Notes under the pieces: model-generated
What the model was told of the DNA's origin: nothing
Seen by the model: the letters and a program-made list of their open reading frames with translations, nothing else
The model's database searches: none
Assembly (NCBI RefSeq): GCF_004193775.1
Contig: NC_041018.1
Location: forward strand, 41,148,677 to 41,212,676
From: Glycine soja
Taxonomy: Eukaryota; Streptophyta; Magnoliopsida; Fabales; Fabaceae
Direction: 5' to 3'
Length of the DNA: 64,000 bases
Shown here: one piece after another, positions 24,571 to 36,013 of the stretch
Position numbering within the stretch: position 1 is the stretch's first letter
Layout of the letters: every line of letters begins with the position of its first letter
Made by a program: the position numbers and the translations under genes

Positions 24571-27549
24571 GTAGTTGAATTTGTTTTGTCTATTTTAATT
24601 GTAATTTTATGATACCAATTAAATGTTTTCTTATTATATTTTTAATTATTTATTGCAGAGTGAGAAATAAGGAAACTCATTAATTAATATAAATAACAAA
24701 AGTCAATGTATATACATATAATCATTAAAAAGAAAAACTTAATCGTTAAGTAAAGTAAAACAGGAAAGATGGAAATAGAGAATATATTGACTTTCTACAC
24801 TCGTGAATTGTCTTTGTCATACACGCGTTACAATAAAATAATGGAAAATAGGAACCGTCTATTCCTTATTTAATTTGTACTAATCCGAAAAAGATTATAT
24901 AATTGCCCAAAAGGGTGTGTTGAATTGTTTTTTAAGAGTGCATTCAATTGTTCATAGGGTGCTAATTGTCCATTCAATGTTTTTAATTAAAATAATGTTA
25001 CATAAACTCAATCAATATCTCTTATGTTTTATGTATTTCTTTTTTTTATCACATTATAAATTTTGTAATGGACTTTTTTTTCTCCTTAAATTTTAAGTTT
25101 ATATTTTAGACATTTTAAAAAATAAATTAGATGAAAATTACTATTTAAATAATTGTTTATAAATATCTAAGACAAACAAATGAAAACATAATTTATTTAA
25201 CTTTTAAATTTAATTTATTTTAAGAATAACATATCTAATAGTACTAAATATACATAAATTTTTATATAATATAAAAAATATATTTTTAATAATTTTCTTA
25301 AAGGAAATGTTAATATGCCTTACAATGTTTTCCTCATTTTATTTTCAATTTTAAATTTTATTTCATGACTGATGCATGTGGACTCTCCCGGTGTCCAGAT
25401 ACATTTAATTAATTAATTGAAATGAATTATCCAACATAGTCTAAATTAAAATTTTATTTTTCCTCATTTGTTTATCTGCTCACGTGGATACTTTTAACTT
25501 GTGGGTCACCATGGATTATTTTATTTTATTGTTTCATCGAATAATTTTCATTTTATTATATCAATAATAAAGATAATACGAAGTTTTAACGTGTATATTT
25601 TGTCGGATTAAATTACCCTTAACTGTATATTTTTCATTTTTTATTTAACCTGCCCTTTGTATAAACTATAAAACGATCCCTCCCTTTCTTCTCCTTTTTC
25701 ATTTTAATATATTATATTACATGTATAATAAAAAAATACTGTTTTTTTATAAATAAAATATACTGTTTTAATAAATCAAATTTAATGTTTTATCTAAAAT
25801 ATAAAAATTCATACAAACAAATACAAATATCACTAGTTTTCTTCTAGTTACCTAGGTGTGCTTAACTCGTAAAGGATTTTCCTTTGCGCACCAGTCAATT
25901 TGCTTTGCTGGTATATCCAGCACAATGGACAGTTCTAAAAAATTGTATTGTAAATAAAAATTTATATATAAAAAAAATCATAGGTTTACATATATAATTT
26001 GTTTATATGTATTTTTTTTTATTAAATCTATGATTTTAAATTAATTCGTAAAATACATTTAAAAAAAAATCGTTTGAACCACTATTACATGTCATCGACA
26101 ATTGGTATTGGAGTTATGGATTCACAAAGCATAAGCCTATTTGAGTGGTGCAAAGCAAAACCCACCGGCAAATTCTTTATTTGGGCTGTTGTTGGAAAAT
26201 GGTCCATTTAGACATTGGGTTGGGAATGCTCACGAATATAAACTTCTCACCTTTGTCGCTGACTCCACGTGGAATATGCCAAAAGCTTTTTATTTTGTGT
26301 CACATGAATAGTTTTTTTTACTATTTTTTTCATCGGATAATTAATAATTCGAGAATTATATATATACTAACACACTTTATATAACACATTCTTTTTATTG
26401 ATTAAAATTTGTTAAAAAAATAAAAAATTAGGAGAGATTAATTAAATATGATATAAAATCTATATAAAATTTTATGTTTTTCAATAAATTTCAACTAAGT
26501 GTTTTTAGTATTTTTTTTTCTTATTATTCTTAAGTCCAAAATGAGTAATGTTTAAATTTTTTCACATAAACTAAAAATAATAAAAATATTAATTATTGAA
26601 ATAATTTTACTAAAATATGTTTATTATTCATAAAATACATTACTCAAACTAGTGCATGACTAATTATGGTGGTTGAAAAATAAACAGAAATTGTATTTTT
26701 TTTAATAAGTAAATTTATGTTTTATTTGGAGAAAATTTAGAATAAGAGTTTTAAGCAATAATTACTCTTTTAATTTATATAGTTACAATAGTTTTCTCTT
26801 TTAGACCTTATAATTCAAAACATCTCATTATTTTTTTAATCATTTTGGTCATTTCTATTTAAAGTTGTCTAATGTCCTTACATCCAAATCCTTCAAAATT
26901 ACTACAAAATTGAAACTAGAGATGTATAAAATCTAAAAAAAAATGACAAATTTTAACAACCATAAATTAAAGGTTTAATTCGCATTTTGTTACTTATAGT
27001 TACATCAATTTTTTCTTTTATTCTTTACAGTTAAAAACATCTCATTCTATTTATAGTTTCGAAAATCACTCCCCACAGTAGCTTTAAAAAAAACATGTAA
27101 AAACACCTTTTGAAAATTAATTTCCGAGAAGTGAAATTTTGGGGGGGAAAATACAAAGGTATGTTTAACCATTAAAGATGGTGTATCCAACAATTACCCT
27201 TATTTTTATGGGGTGGGAAGCTTTAGCCGAAAACAATTTAGGAATAGAAAAGGGAAACAATACATCATAGACATTGGAACTTGAAATTAGTGTTATTAAA
27301 TTCAGTTCCAACCAATCGATCTATCTTGTCGGATTGGAAAGGCAATTGCTTTCTGCACTTATCATACTGCTTCCAGAATCATCATTTCATAAGTAACACG
27401 AGAAGTGCAGAAAGAAACACCCGATTGAAAAAAGGTCACCAAACTGGTCTGAGCCTGTTAATGGATGGTAAAGGGAAAACGGGCCATAATAGAGATTGGG
27501 CCTTGAAATGATTGGGATGTAGAAATTCAGGACTGTTGCTAAGTGCACC

Positions 27550-27574
27550 CACAATTGCTGGGTGAGCAATTGTG
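27550..27574. repeat. perfect 10-bp inverted repeat (hairpin)
   Basis: CACAATTGCT (27550-27559), a 5-base spacer, then AGCAATTGTG (27565-27574). It may be part of a transposon end or a local secondary structure. Confidence 0.7.
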
Positions 27575-27739
27575 CGCGATTTCCATTTTATCCTTTTTTA
27601 AAACTGATACAGGTTGAACAATCCATAAGTTTCATACATTAATTATTATATCAAAAATAATTATCACAAAATTTATCATCTAAATTTACATGCACATTAA
27701 ATATACATTAGAAATTTTAGTATTATATATAACAACATA

Positions 27740-27916
27740 ATCTCTTTCCAACGCCGTTTTTATTCTTTGTTGGAAGCACGTTGGAGGGTACTCCGAGGGA
27801 GCAACAAGCGCTTCTGCAGTTGGAGGACACTACCACGAGGTTGAAGAGGGAGAAGAACACGCTTAATTACCTCACTGCTGCTTCTGCTGTTAAAGATGCC
27901 TTTCCTTCCTCTTGAC
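27740..27916 (+). pseudogene. coding-like gene fragment, family not recognised
   Basis: One plus-strand frame reads STLEGTPREQQALLQLEDTT and continues RLKREKNTLNYLTAASAVKD, ending AFPSS and a stop at about 27913-27915. The composition (charged, leucine-spaced, coiled-coil-like) and the GC content, higher than the surrounding AT-rich DNA, look like a real exon or a retrocopied gene end. No start codon or upstream exon could be attached in the neighbouring DNA. I cannot name the family. Confidence 0.35.
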
Positions 27917-29480
27917 CTGACTTCAAAGTGGTATATAGGGGATATATACAATACAATACAAGCTGTTAATTTTGTTGCGTAATTTCATTTGCTCAATATT
28001 TGTTAATAATCACTACTTTCAATCGTTAATATTACCAATCATAGTGAATATAATAATTTTGCTGCCCACGTAATACTTCATCTAACTGGAGCATAATTAT
28101 TTTCTGTGTATGGTCTCAGCTGACAAAAAATATTGGATAAAACTTACATAAGGTTTCTCAAGTGTAAACCTCTAATTAGTAATTCGAAAACAAGAACAAA
28201 TACAAATTTAGACTAACAAGGTATTGATTGAAAAAGAGCACAAGAATTAGAAAACCATGGAAACAGCACCTAAAGAGTTATCTTAATTATGTAACTTCAC
28301 TCCAAATCTACATTCTTATATATATGACTTTAATTAGCTCTAGTTTACTTTAACTGAAACCCTGGTAGTATTGTAGTAATGAGATTTTGGGACTTTTGTT
28401 AAGTTTAATTGTGGCTACTGAAGTTATCGAATAGTGTCATTTTTCAGAGATCGAGCTTAGTTAAGATTTAAGCGTAAAATTATTATTTTGAGGGATAGGG
28501 TTAGGAAAATTATTGTGTTTCTTCCTGAGATATTATACTGCAAGAGACTGAAGGCGGAATGATTTATGCCTTTTGAAATGTATAAATAATTGGAATATGA
28601 GACATATTCATTATATTTGACTCAGTTTCACAATCAATGGTTGATTGGAAGACAGGCGTGTTGAATTATGGGGAAAATTCTAATAGAATATTAGATCGCA
28701 TGACATGATTAGTTGGAATTTTGTAAGATACCATGATAATGTTTGAAACTTATTATAAGTTGGACTAATCTGTAAATATTTATATATTTGTAAATTAAAT
28801 TAGTGATTTCAAAAATGTAAGAAATAAATTATAATTCAAGGTGAGCATCTGAAACGTATTTAGCCAATCATTTGAATAATAAAAATAAGATGCTAATTTT
28901 TTTTTGTCTAGTTTAGATATTATGAGTATCTTCTAACTTATTGGTAGGGTCAAAATCTAATTTCGTGTTTTGAGTATGTGATCATTATTGGTTTAAAATT
29001 TTTTTACACACTTTAAGGATTCAACGCGAATTTTCAATTAAATAAATAAACATAGTGAAATTTTACACTTATATTAACCCTTTCAGTTAAATAAGGTATT
29101 GATTAAACCTAACAGTTAAGACATTGTTTTTTAATTATTTTAGGTGACTGTTAAGACATGGCTAAATGCTTAATGGTATAATCAATAATGATTCTGCTAA
29201 TTGCTTCATTTCATTGTGACGCAATAAAGAAAAACATTAAAATTCAAGAATAGCGCAAATTAAAATGGCATAGCCGTGGTGAAAGTCTTAATATACGTGT
29301 TTTTTCTTTTTCTTTTTCAGAAATGAGTTGTTTCTTATCTTACTAGAGATGCCTTGTCTTATACATTCGACACTGAAGACGGAATGAATTATTAAATGAT
29401 GATGACGTCGTATGTAATGATAAGAGTTTAAACTTTTATGCCACCTAAATTGAAGGAGAAAAATCTCAATTTTTTTTAAT

Positions 29481-29483
<3 letters not shown>

Positions 29484-29556
<73 letters not shown>
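29484..29556. repeat. long (TA)n microsatellite
   Basis: About 36 uninterrupted TA units. Confidence 0.95.
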
Positions 29557-29559
<3 letters not shown>

Positions 29560-32298
29560 ATGTTAGAGCATTTTAACAGTCAACATCAAATTATTTGAAA
29601 AAAAAAATCAACTATTTTTTGATATTATTTGAAAACAACATAATAATTTATTGTTTAAATAACTCATTTATTTCTTTCTCCCACTCATTCTCTCTTCTCT
29701 TTCTAAATATTTTTTAATTTTGTTTAAAAAATACATAGTAATTTTATTATGGGTAAATGACTTATTGTACTCAAACATATATTCTGTGTCAATTTTCTCT
29801 TGAAAGATTTAGTCTGGATCTTATAATATATAAATGTTGTGACAATTTAATTTTATTATTAATCTATCTCTGTTTGAATTAATGTAAGTACACGTGACAT
29901 GTTGTTTGAATACGTGACAATTGCAGGCATGCAGAGTTGTTTTAAGTCAGTGCACAATTTTTAGATTAAATGGTCAGCATGAAACTATGTTTTTTTATTG
30001 TTGCTTTTAATGTTAATATTGTAACGACTTTTGAGTAAAAGATTTAAAGCTTCTTCTGAGGATTGTGATTCGAACTTCAAACTGACTAAGAATCCAGGAA
30101 GTTGTTCTACACACATGCCCATTGTCAAAGGTTAGAGATTTAGGGTTTAGAATTCGAACTTCAAAATTGAGATTTTCTTACTTATTACTAAAATTAATAC
30201 CTATAAGAATAATGATCAATTTAATCTTATAAAATTATTAAAATATTAATTTAATTACTGAAATTCATAAATACTGAAAATGTACTTTCAAGAATTAAAA
30301 TAATACTTATACAATTTTATTATTAATTAATTAACCTGTATCAATAATTTGGTTATCATGTATTTACATATTTGAATTCACGTTAAAATACTAGTTAATG
30401 TATTGTTTTCACAAATATTATCTTATAGATACAATTTCTTTTAAGACAAGATCAGATACACTTCCTTTCGTGAGAATTCGAACCTTAACTAATCACAGTG
30501 TGAGCTACTCATATTATATGCTTAGTTCTTGTTTTTATTTAGAATGTGCGCAACGGTGGTAATAGGGTTTGCTTCCATGACCTTATGCAAACTAGACTGA
30601 CCCTATTGGTTTATAGATATTGTGATTTTATGTTGATGTTTACATGTGTTTTAGCATCATATTGAGGAAGTAATTTTGGATTTAAAATAAATTTTGAATT
30701 GAAGTGATTTTATGTAACTTCTATATTAGATAAAAAAAATGTTAGGCTTAAATATATTTTTACTTTTCTAAGATGAACAAGTTTTGATTTTGGTTAATAT
30801 AAAAAAAATGTTTATTTTTCATATATCTAACACTTAAAATCACTATTTTTGGTCCTATAAAATGAGTGTGTTTTAATCCTTGTATTTTTACTTTGATTCT
30901 GCAAAATATAAAGTCATCAATGTTGATCCTTGATGTTCATTTAATTTTAAAGTAAATTAATATTTTTTGAGGATCTAAATTTTTTTTAGAGGTATCCCAT
31001 GCTAGCATGATACTCCCCCATTCATTTTTAACTGTCGAGTTTTTTTTAAAAAAAATTATTTATTTATTTCTTATTTTCAAAATTCAATATAACATTAATT
31101 GTCAACTCTTTTGTCAATTATATCCTTACTTTCCACTCAATCTTTAAATAATTTAAACGTATTAATTAATTGTGAAGTAAAAATGCAAAAAGGTAAAATA
31201 AAAAACATAATAACTATTTTATTATAAAGATCAAGAAATTTTATTGCATTCTTTGTTATTATGTAAGAACCTTAAAAGAAGAATAAAAAAAATTGAGGAA
31301 ATACCACATACACTAGTAGATGCCACTTGGAATGGTTAATTAACCTGTCATTAAAATATAAGCAATTAACAAGTGTCATGTAGTAGTAAGGACAAAAATA
31401 ATGATTTTAGTCTTTTGAGTGTTAAAAATCAAAGGAAAAAATTATACAATCAACATTCCCTCATTTTAAAATATAAAATATACGAGCAGTTGTTAATTAA
31501 AAAATCAATACTTTTTTCATCTCATTTGAAGTTTAAGGTTTTCATACATGAACTAAGAAATACAATCAATATTTTAGATTTTATAAAATTTTGTTTATGT
31601 TTCCTACATCTTAAAATGATTATAATTTTAGTCTTTTAAAAAAATTTAAATTGATTGATGTTCTCACTTTTTAGTGAAATACTCAAAAAAGAAATTCCTA
31701 TTTTTCTCTTTAATCATCTTGAAAATTTAATAATATATTTATTGAAATTAAGAAAGAAAATAAGTATATTTTCATAAAATTATCTCCTAATAAATACTAT
31801 TATCTTGAAATTTTTTTTTTATCTGTGTAAAAAAATCTTAAACATAAGTCATTTTATAACGAAATGAATAATTTCTTATTATATATATCATCTTACATAT
31901 TAATTAAATTCTTTTCATTTATCTTTTCTCAATCTAAGAAAAATCTATTAAATGTTGGCCGTTAGATTCTTATAGAGATTATTATTGATAAAATCACCGA
32001 TGGAAACTTTTTTTCAATAATAACATAGTAACAAAAAAAACTATAATTAAAATGAGATATATTTTTTTTGTTACCTATAACAACGACAAACAAAACGTGA
32101 GAAAAGAAATATGTATAATAAAATTTAAAATTAGTAACAATATATTTCTTTCTTAAAATTTCTAGTTAATACTAGTTACTTACCGTTAATAAAATCTTAG
32201 TTGAGGACTTGAGGTTGAGGGTGCGGTGTCGTGTCGGCTTGTGGCGGCTTCTTCAGTTCCATACTTCTATTCCATTGGTACCCTTTTCTTTCTGCAGC

Positions 32299-32325
32299 TT
32301 ATATATATATATATATATATATATA
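32299..32325. repeat. (TA)n microsatellite upstream of the LisH-CTLH gene
   Basis: About 13 TA units end 113 bp before the start codon, where a TATA box would be expected, so tract length could influence the core promoter. Confidence 0.85.
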
Positions 32326-32438
32326 GACGTGTAGTAATATAGTTAGTAATAACCAATTACAATACCCTTTTCTTTCTTTTGTGTTTCTTGCTTTCTTCTT
32401 CTTCGCTTTCGTCCCTTTTCGGAGTATCCCTCCCAACC

Positions 32439-34815
32439 ATGGACGTTGATCCTTGCCAATACGAACAAATTGTACGTTTCTTTTGCTTCTCCTTTACCTA
32501 ATATTGCGCTTCCATTCCCCTTTTCTATTTCACTCTACTCTTCTTTCTTCGTTATATTTATATTGATGATTCTGGCTTCTCCTTTTGCAGCAAAGTAAGT
32601 CTAAAACGATTTTCATTTTTAATTCTATTCTATTCAATCCCTAGAATGTTTTGTTTGTGATGCATTGGTCTTGATAAGTCTCAAATCAATTGAAATTATG
32701 AACTTGTCATTTCATATGCACAGCCGGACTGCATTATTGTTCTCTGTGTAACCTGTTTGTATGTAGAAGGGTTTGTAGTAATTTATATGCTGTGTATATT
32801 TTGGGCGTTGCCATGGTATTTTTTTTTATTGAAATCTGATTCGTGCTTAAATATTTTTCTATCACGTGCTTAAATATCATATTTAAGTAAATAAGCTGTT
32901 GTTTTGAGGATTTTTGAAAACTCGAGCTAGTTGGGATTTGTTGAGGCTTGATTCTTTGTTGTTTCTGTGGATCCATTTTTCTACTTAATTCTATGATGGA
33001 AAATATTTCAATTTAAGCAGTTCCTTCTTAGCTGTGTTTTTTGAACTTGTTTTTTCTGAGAGAGAAAAAAAACTGAATTTGAGCTCATGCAGCATTGCTA
33101 CTTCTAAGATAACTGTTGTATATGTGGTTACTATTAGGTGCTTTATTTGTTTCTGCGTGTGGACAATTATGAATTCCGGGTTATATACTTATATTATTTC
33201 TCTTGTCCATAACTTTTGGTGCTAATTTCTGTACAGGCTATAAATGAAAAAGATGTCAACAACATCATTCTGTCATACCTTATACATAATTGCTACAAAG
33301 AGTCATCAGAGTCATTCATTTCTTGCACTGGGATGAAGCAGCCTGCAGATCATTTGGAGAACATGGAAAAAAGAAAAAGTAGGTTTTTATTGTTGTATTT
33401 CAGTTTAAAAGGTGGATTGAAGACCTTTGGTTGCTTGTGAATGTCATATTTTATTTGCTTGTGTACTTCAAACCCTGCTTAGTTGTCACTGTTGAGAGAT
33501 TTGTATCATATAAACATGAGCATTGGATTACTGGACCTCAAATTGAAGGGTGCTGAATCAATTTTTGCTCTTAATGCCACTTGAAACATCTAATTGGGTT
33601 TTTGACAATGTTGTCTGAGTTTTGTCAAATATACTGTTTTCTTGCATACCTTTGAACTAACATATCTTGTTGCCTTCTCTTGACTTTTTAATATTTCTCC
33701 CCTCCTCTCCACTTGCAGAGGATGCTGGGGATTGCTTCCTAAATCTAAATTGTTTGTAATTGGTGCATATTATAGGTAGTAAGGCCTCCTTGATGGATAA
33801 ATTTCATTCATCTTTAGGAATCTTTCACCATGCATTGGAGGGAAATGTACTTAAGGCGATTGAGCTCACAGGGCAGCTGGCACAGGATATTCTGGAGAAC
33901 AATAACGATTTGCTGTTTGATCTTCTAAGCCTTCATTTTGTAGACCTTGTCTGCTCTAAGGAATGGTAAGATGAGATTAATTTTACTTCCAAGAGAGCAT
34001 GTTGCAAACTTCTTGCTTTCATAGAATCTCATGTTATTGGCAGGGCAGAAGCTTTGGAGTTTGCTCAGACCAAGTTGAGTCCTTTTAGTGTGAAGGAGCA
34101 GAAATATATGGAAAAAATAGAAGTATGTTTACCTTTTGCTAACAATTTATTGATACATGAGTGTGCTTTTAAGGTTCAAGTAAACATAAAGCTGCCCTTG
34201 ATTCAGGGTTTTATGTCCCTTCTTGCTTATGAGAATCCAGTGGAATGCCCAATGTTTCATCTGATTGGCTTAGACTATCGGCAACAAGTTGTGGATAGTT
34301 TGAATCAAACTATTCTCGGTTGGTTAACTTCACTATACTCTGTATACTTAATATATATTTTATTGCAAATCTCAATACTTTGTTCTATCCCTGCTAAATA
34401 TGATCTACAGTCTTTGTCTTTTTGTTTATTTTTTTCTGTTGATGTTGGTGATGGCCAGCACACTTTAACCTTCCCATCCACACTGCCATGGAGCGGCTTA
34501 TACAACAGACCTCAGTAGTTAGACAATGCTTAAGCCAGGAGGTTAGGCAATTGATAATTTTCCTGTTTCAGTTTTAGTTTTCGATGGCAGCATATTTAAG
34601 CTTTGACACTAATTCTGTCCAACTGATAAACCATTTGTTTGCTCATCTATTTTTAAGAGCACGTAAGCACCCGCACACAAGTGCAACAAGAGATGTAACT
34701 ACTTTATTGTCCACAAATTAATTAGTCAGTGTTTCAAACTGATTCCTTCATTTGCTCATTGCAGGATGGGGGGCCTCCACCATTTTCCTTGAAGGATTTT
34801 CTTAAAAGTCAATGA
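32439..34815 (+). CDS. LisH-CTLH-CRA domain protein (RanBPM/GID8-like)
   Basis: Exons 32439-32471, 33237-33378, 33776-33965, 34044-34122, 34207-34318, 34459-34541 and 34765-34815 join to 229 aa with GT-AG introns. Order: a short head (MDVDPCQYEQ), a LisH dimerisation motif near residues 17-40 (VNNIILSYLIHNCYKESSES), a CTLH segment (FHHALEGNVLKAIELTGQLA, then DLLFDLLSLHFVDLV) and a CRA region (WAEALEFAQTKLSPF, then FMSLLAYENPVECP). Proteins of this build include RanBPM and the GID8 subunit of the GID/CTLH ubiquitin ligase; this one lacks SPRY and RING domains. Its CRA segment resembles RanBPM more than GID8, so I give no symbol. Role in a CTLH complex is inferred. It converges with the Tpt1 gene. 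Confidence 0.85.
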
Positions 34816-35759
34816 AAAGCAGTTAAATATCCACTGGGATGTTGAGGAATGAAGCATGTGTACATTGTGCCTTTTTTGCCACATAAGGGATTGGTGCATG
34901 CATGATTTGATCACTAGTGTAAAGTTGTCTTCGTATACTTTTGTATAAATTTTTTGGTAGCAGGCTATCTAGATCTTTCGGGTCATACTGCATTCTTTAG
35001 GTATTAGTGTTCCATGAAAATGGAGAAAATTGCAATTCTACCGGATTAAGATAATATTTTCTTTCTGGGGAATTTGATCTAATTGTGGCCTTAAGATGTC
35101 GTCATTCTTCCATAGTTTTCCACATTTTAGATTGTATTCAACCCCTTGTGAGGTTTAGATGACAACCATATACATTTTTTTTCCATGCCCTAATTTTTTA
35201 TGCAAAACGCATCTACATCTTTTTGGCTAAATGTTCGGAACATAAAAGAAAAAGATATGATAATTCAGGCACTCTCTAGTCAATCAATTAAATCAATTGA
35301 TAAAAAAAAAAGTAAATTTGTACCATTTTGCTTCCTGACATTTGATTTTAAAAAAGTAATTTACTTATATATATATGAACTATTTTTAAAATTTTAGAAA
35401 TATAAATATATTTTTTATTGTTTGATTATGTTAAAAATATTTGATTTTATCTCATGTTTTATTATTTATTTTTAAGCAAAAAAATGTTATTTAAAAAAAA
35501 TGCATAAATACGAATGTGATACATGTCAACCCATGGGAGAAAGCTTGGCTGAGAAGTGGAACACACTCCTTCGAATATTATTGGTTAAAATAGATTAAAA
35601 AAAAACTATAAAATCTTTACACACATATATTGGTCAAAAATTGATTAAAAACTATAAAACTGATTAAGAGGGTAATTAGCATAATTTTGAAATAAGGATG
35701 AATAATTAAAAATTCAACAAGAAAATATAACTGATAATGTTACATAATGCTCTATCTTT

Positions 35760-35799
<40 letters not shown>

Positions 35800-36013
35800 T
35801 CATTCCGTCAAAAGAAAATCTTTACATATATATAACTCAATCTGGCAAAAAGAAAAACATAGTATATATAATTCAATGACCCAAAGTAAACTTAATCATT
35901 AAAAAAAACAAAAACTAGGAATCAAGTAGTAATTCTTGTGAGAGGTTTACACAATCATCTAGTAAACCTCAACGTACTGTGATCCTAAGTAAAAGCAAAA
36001 TTGTAAGAGAACT
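34816..36013. other. intergenic spacer between convergent genes
   Basis: Contains the 3' untranslated regions of the LisH-CTLH gene and the Tpt1 gene, plus a CA/TA microsatellite. No further gene was seen. Confidence 0.65.
35759..35799. repeat. compound (CA)n(TA)n microsatellite
   Basis: About seven CA units run directly into about thirteen TA units. Confidence 0.9.

Larger units (their letters stand above)
24571..32438. other. intergenic DNA, no intact gene seen
   Basis: Nearly 8 kb of AT-rich DNA. It includes a hairpin (27550-27574), a short coding-like fragment (27740-27916), a long TA tract (29484-29556), and near 30745-30970 a segment beginning TTAGGCTTAAATATATTTTT that resembles the intron insertions in the beta-galactosidase gene. 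A 31-codon frame at 26119 (MDSQSISLFEWCKAKPTGKF...) is not recognised. Confidence 0.6.

Noticed and set aside
30120..30160. telomere-like TTTAGGGTTTAG word
   Set aside because: A single short occurrence; such words are frequent in plant DNA and do not form an array here.
32590..32600. possible microexon CAAA with TTGCAG before and GTAAGT after, in the first intron of the LisH-CTLH gene
   Set aside because: Including four bases would break the frame, whereas exon 1 joins 33237 in phase.
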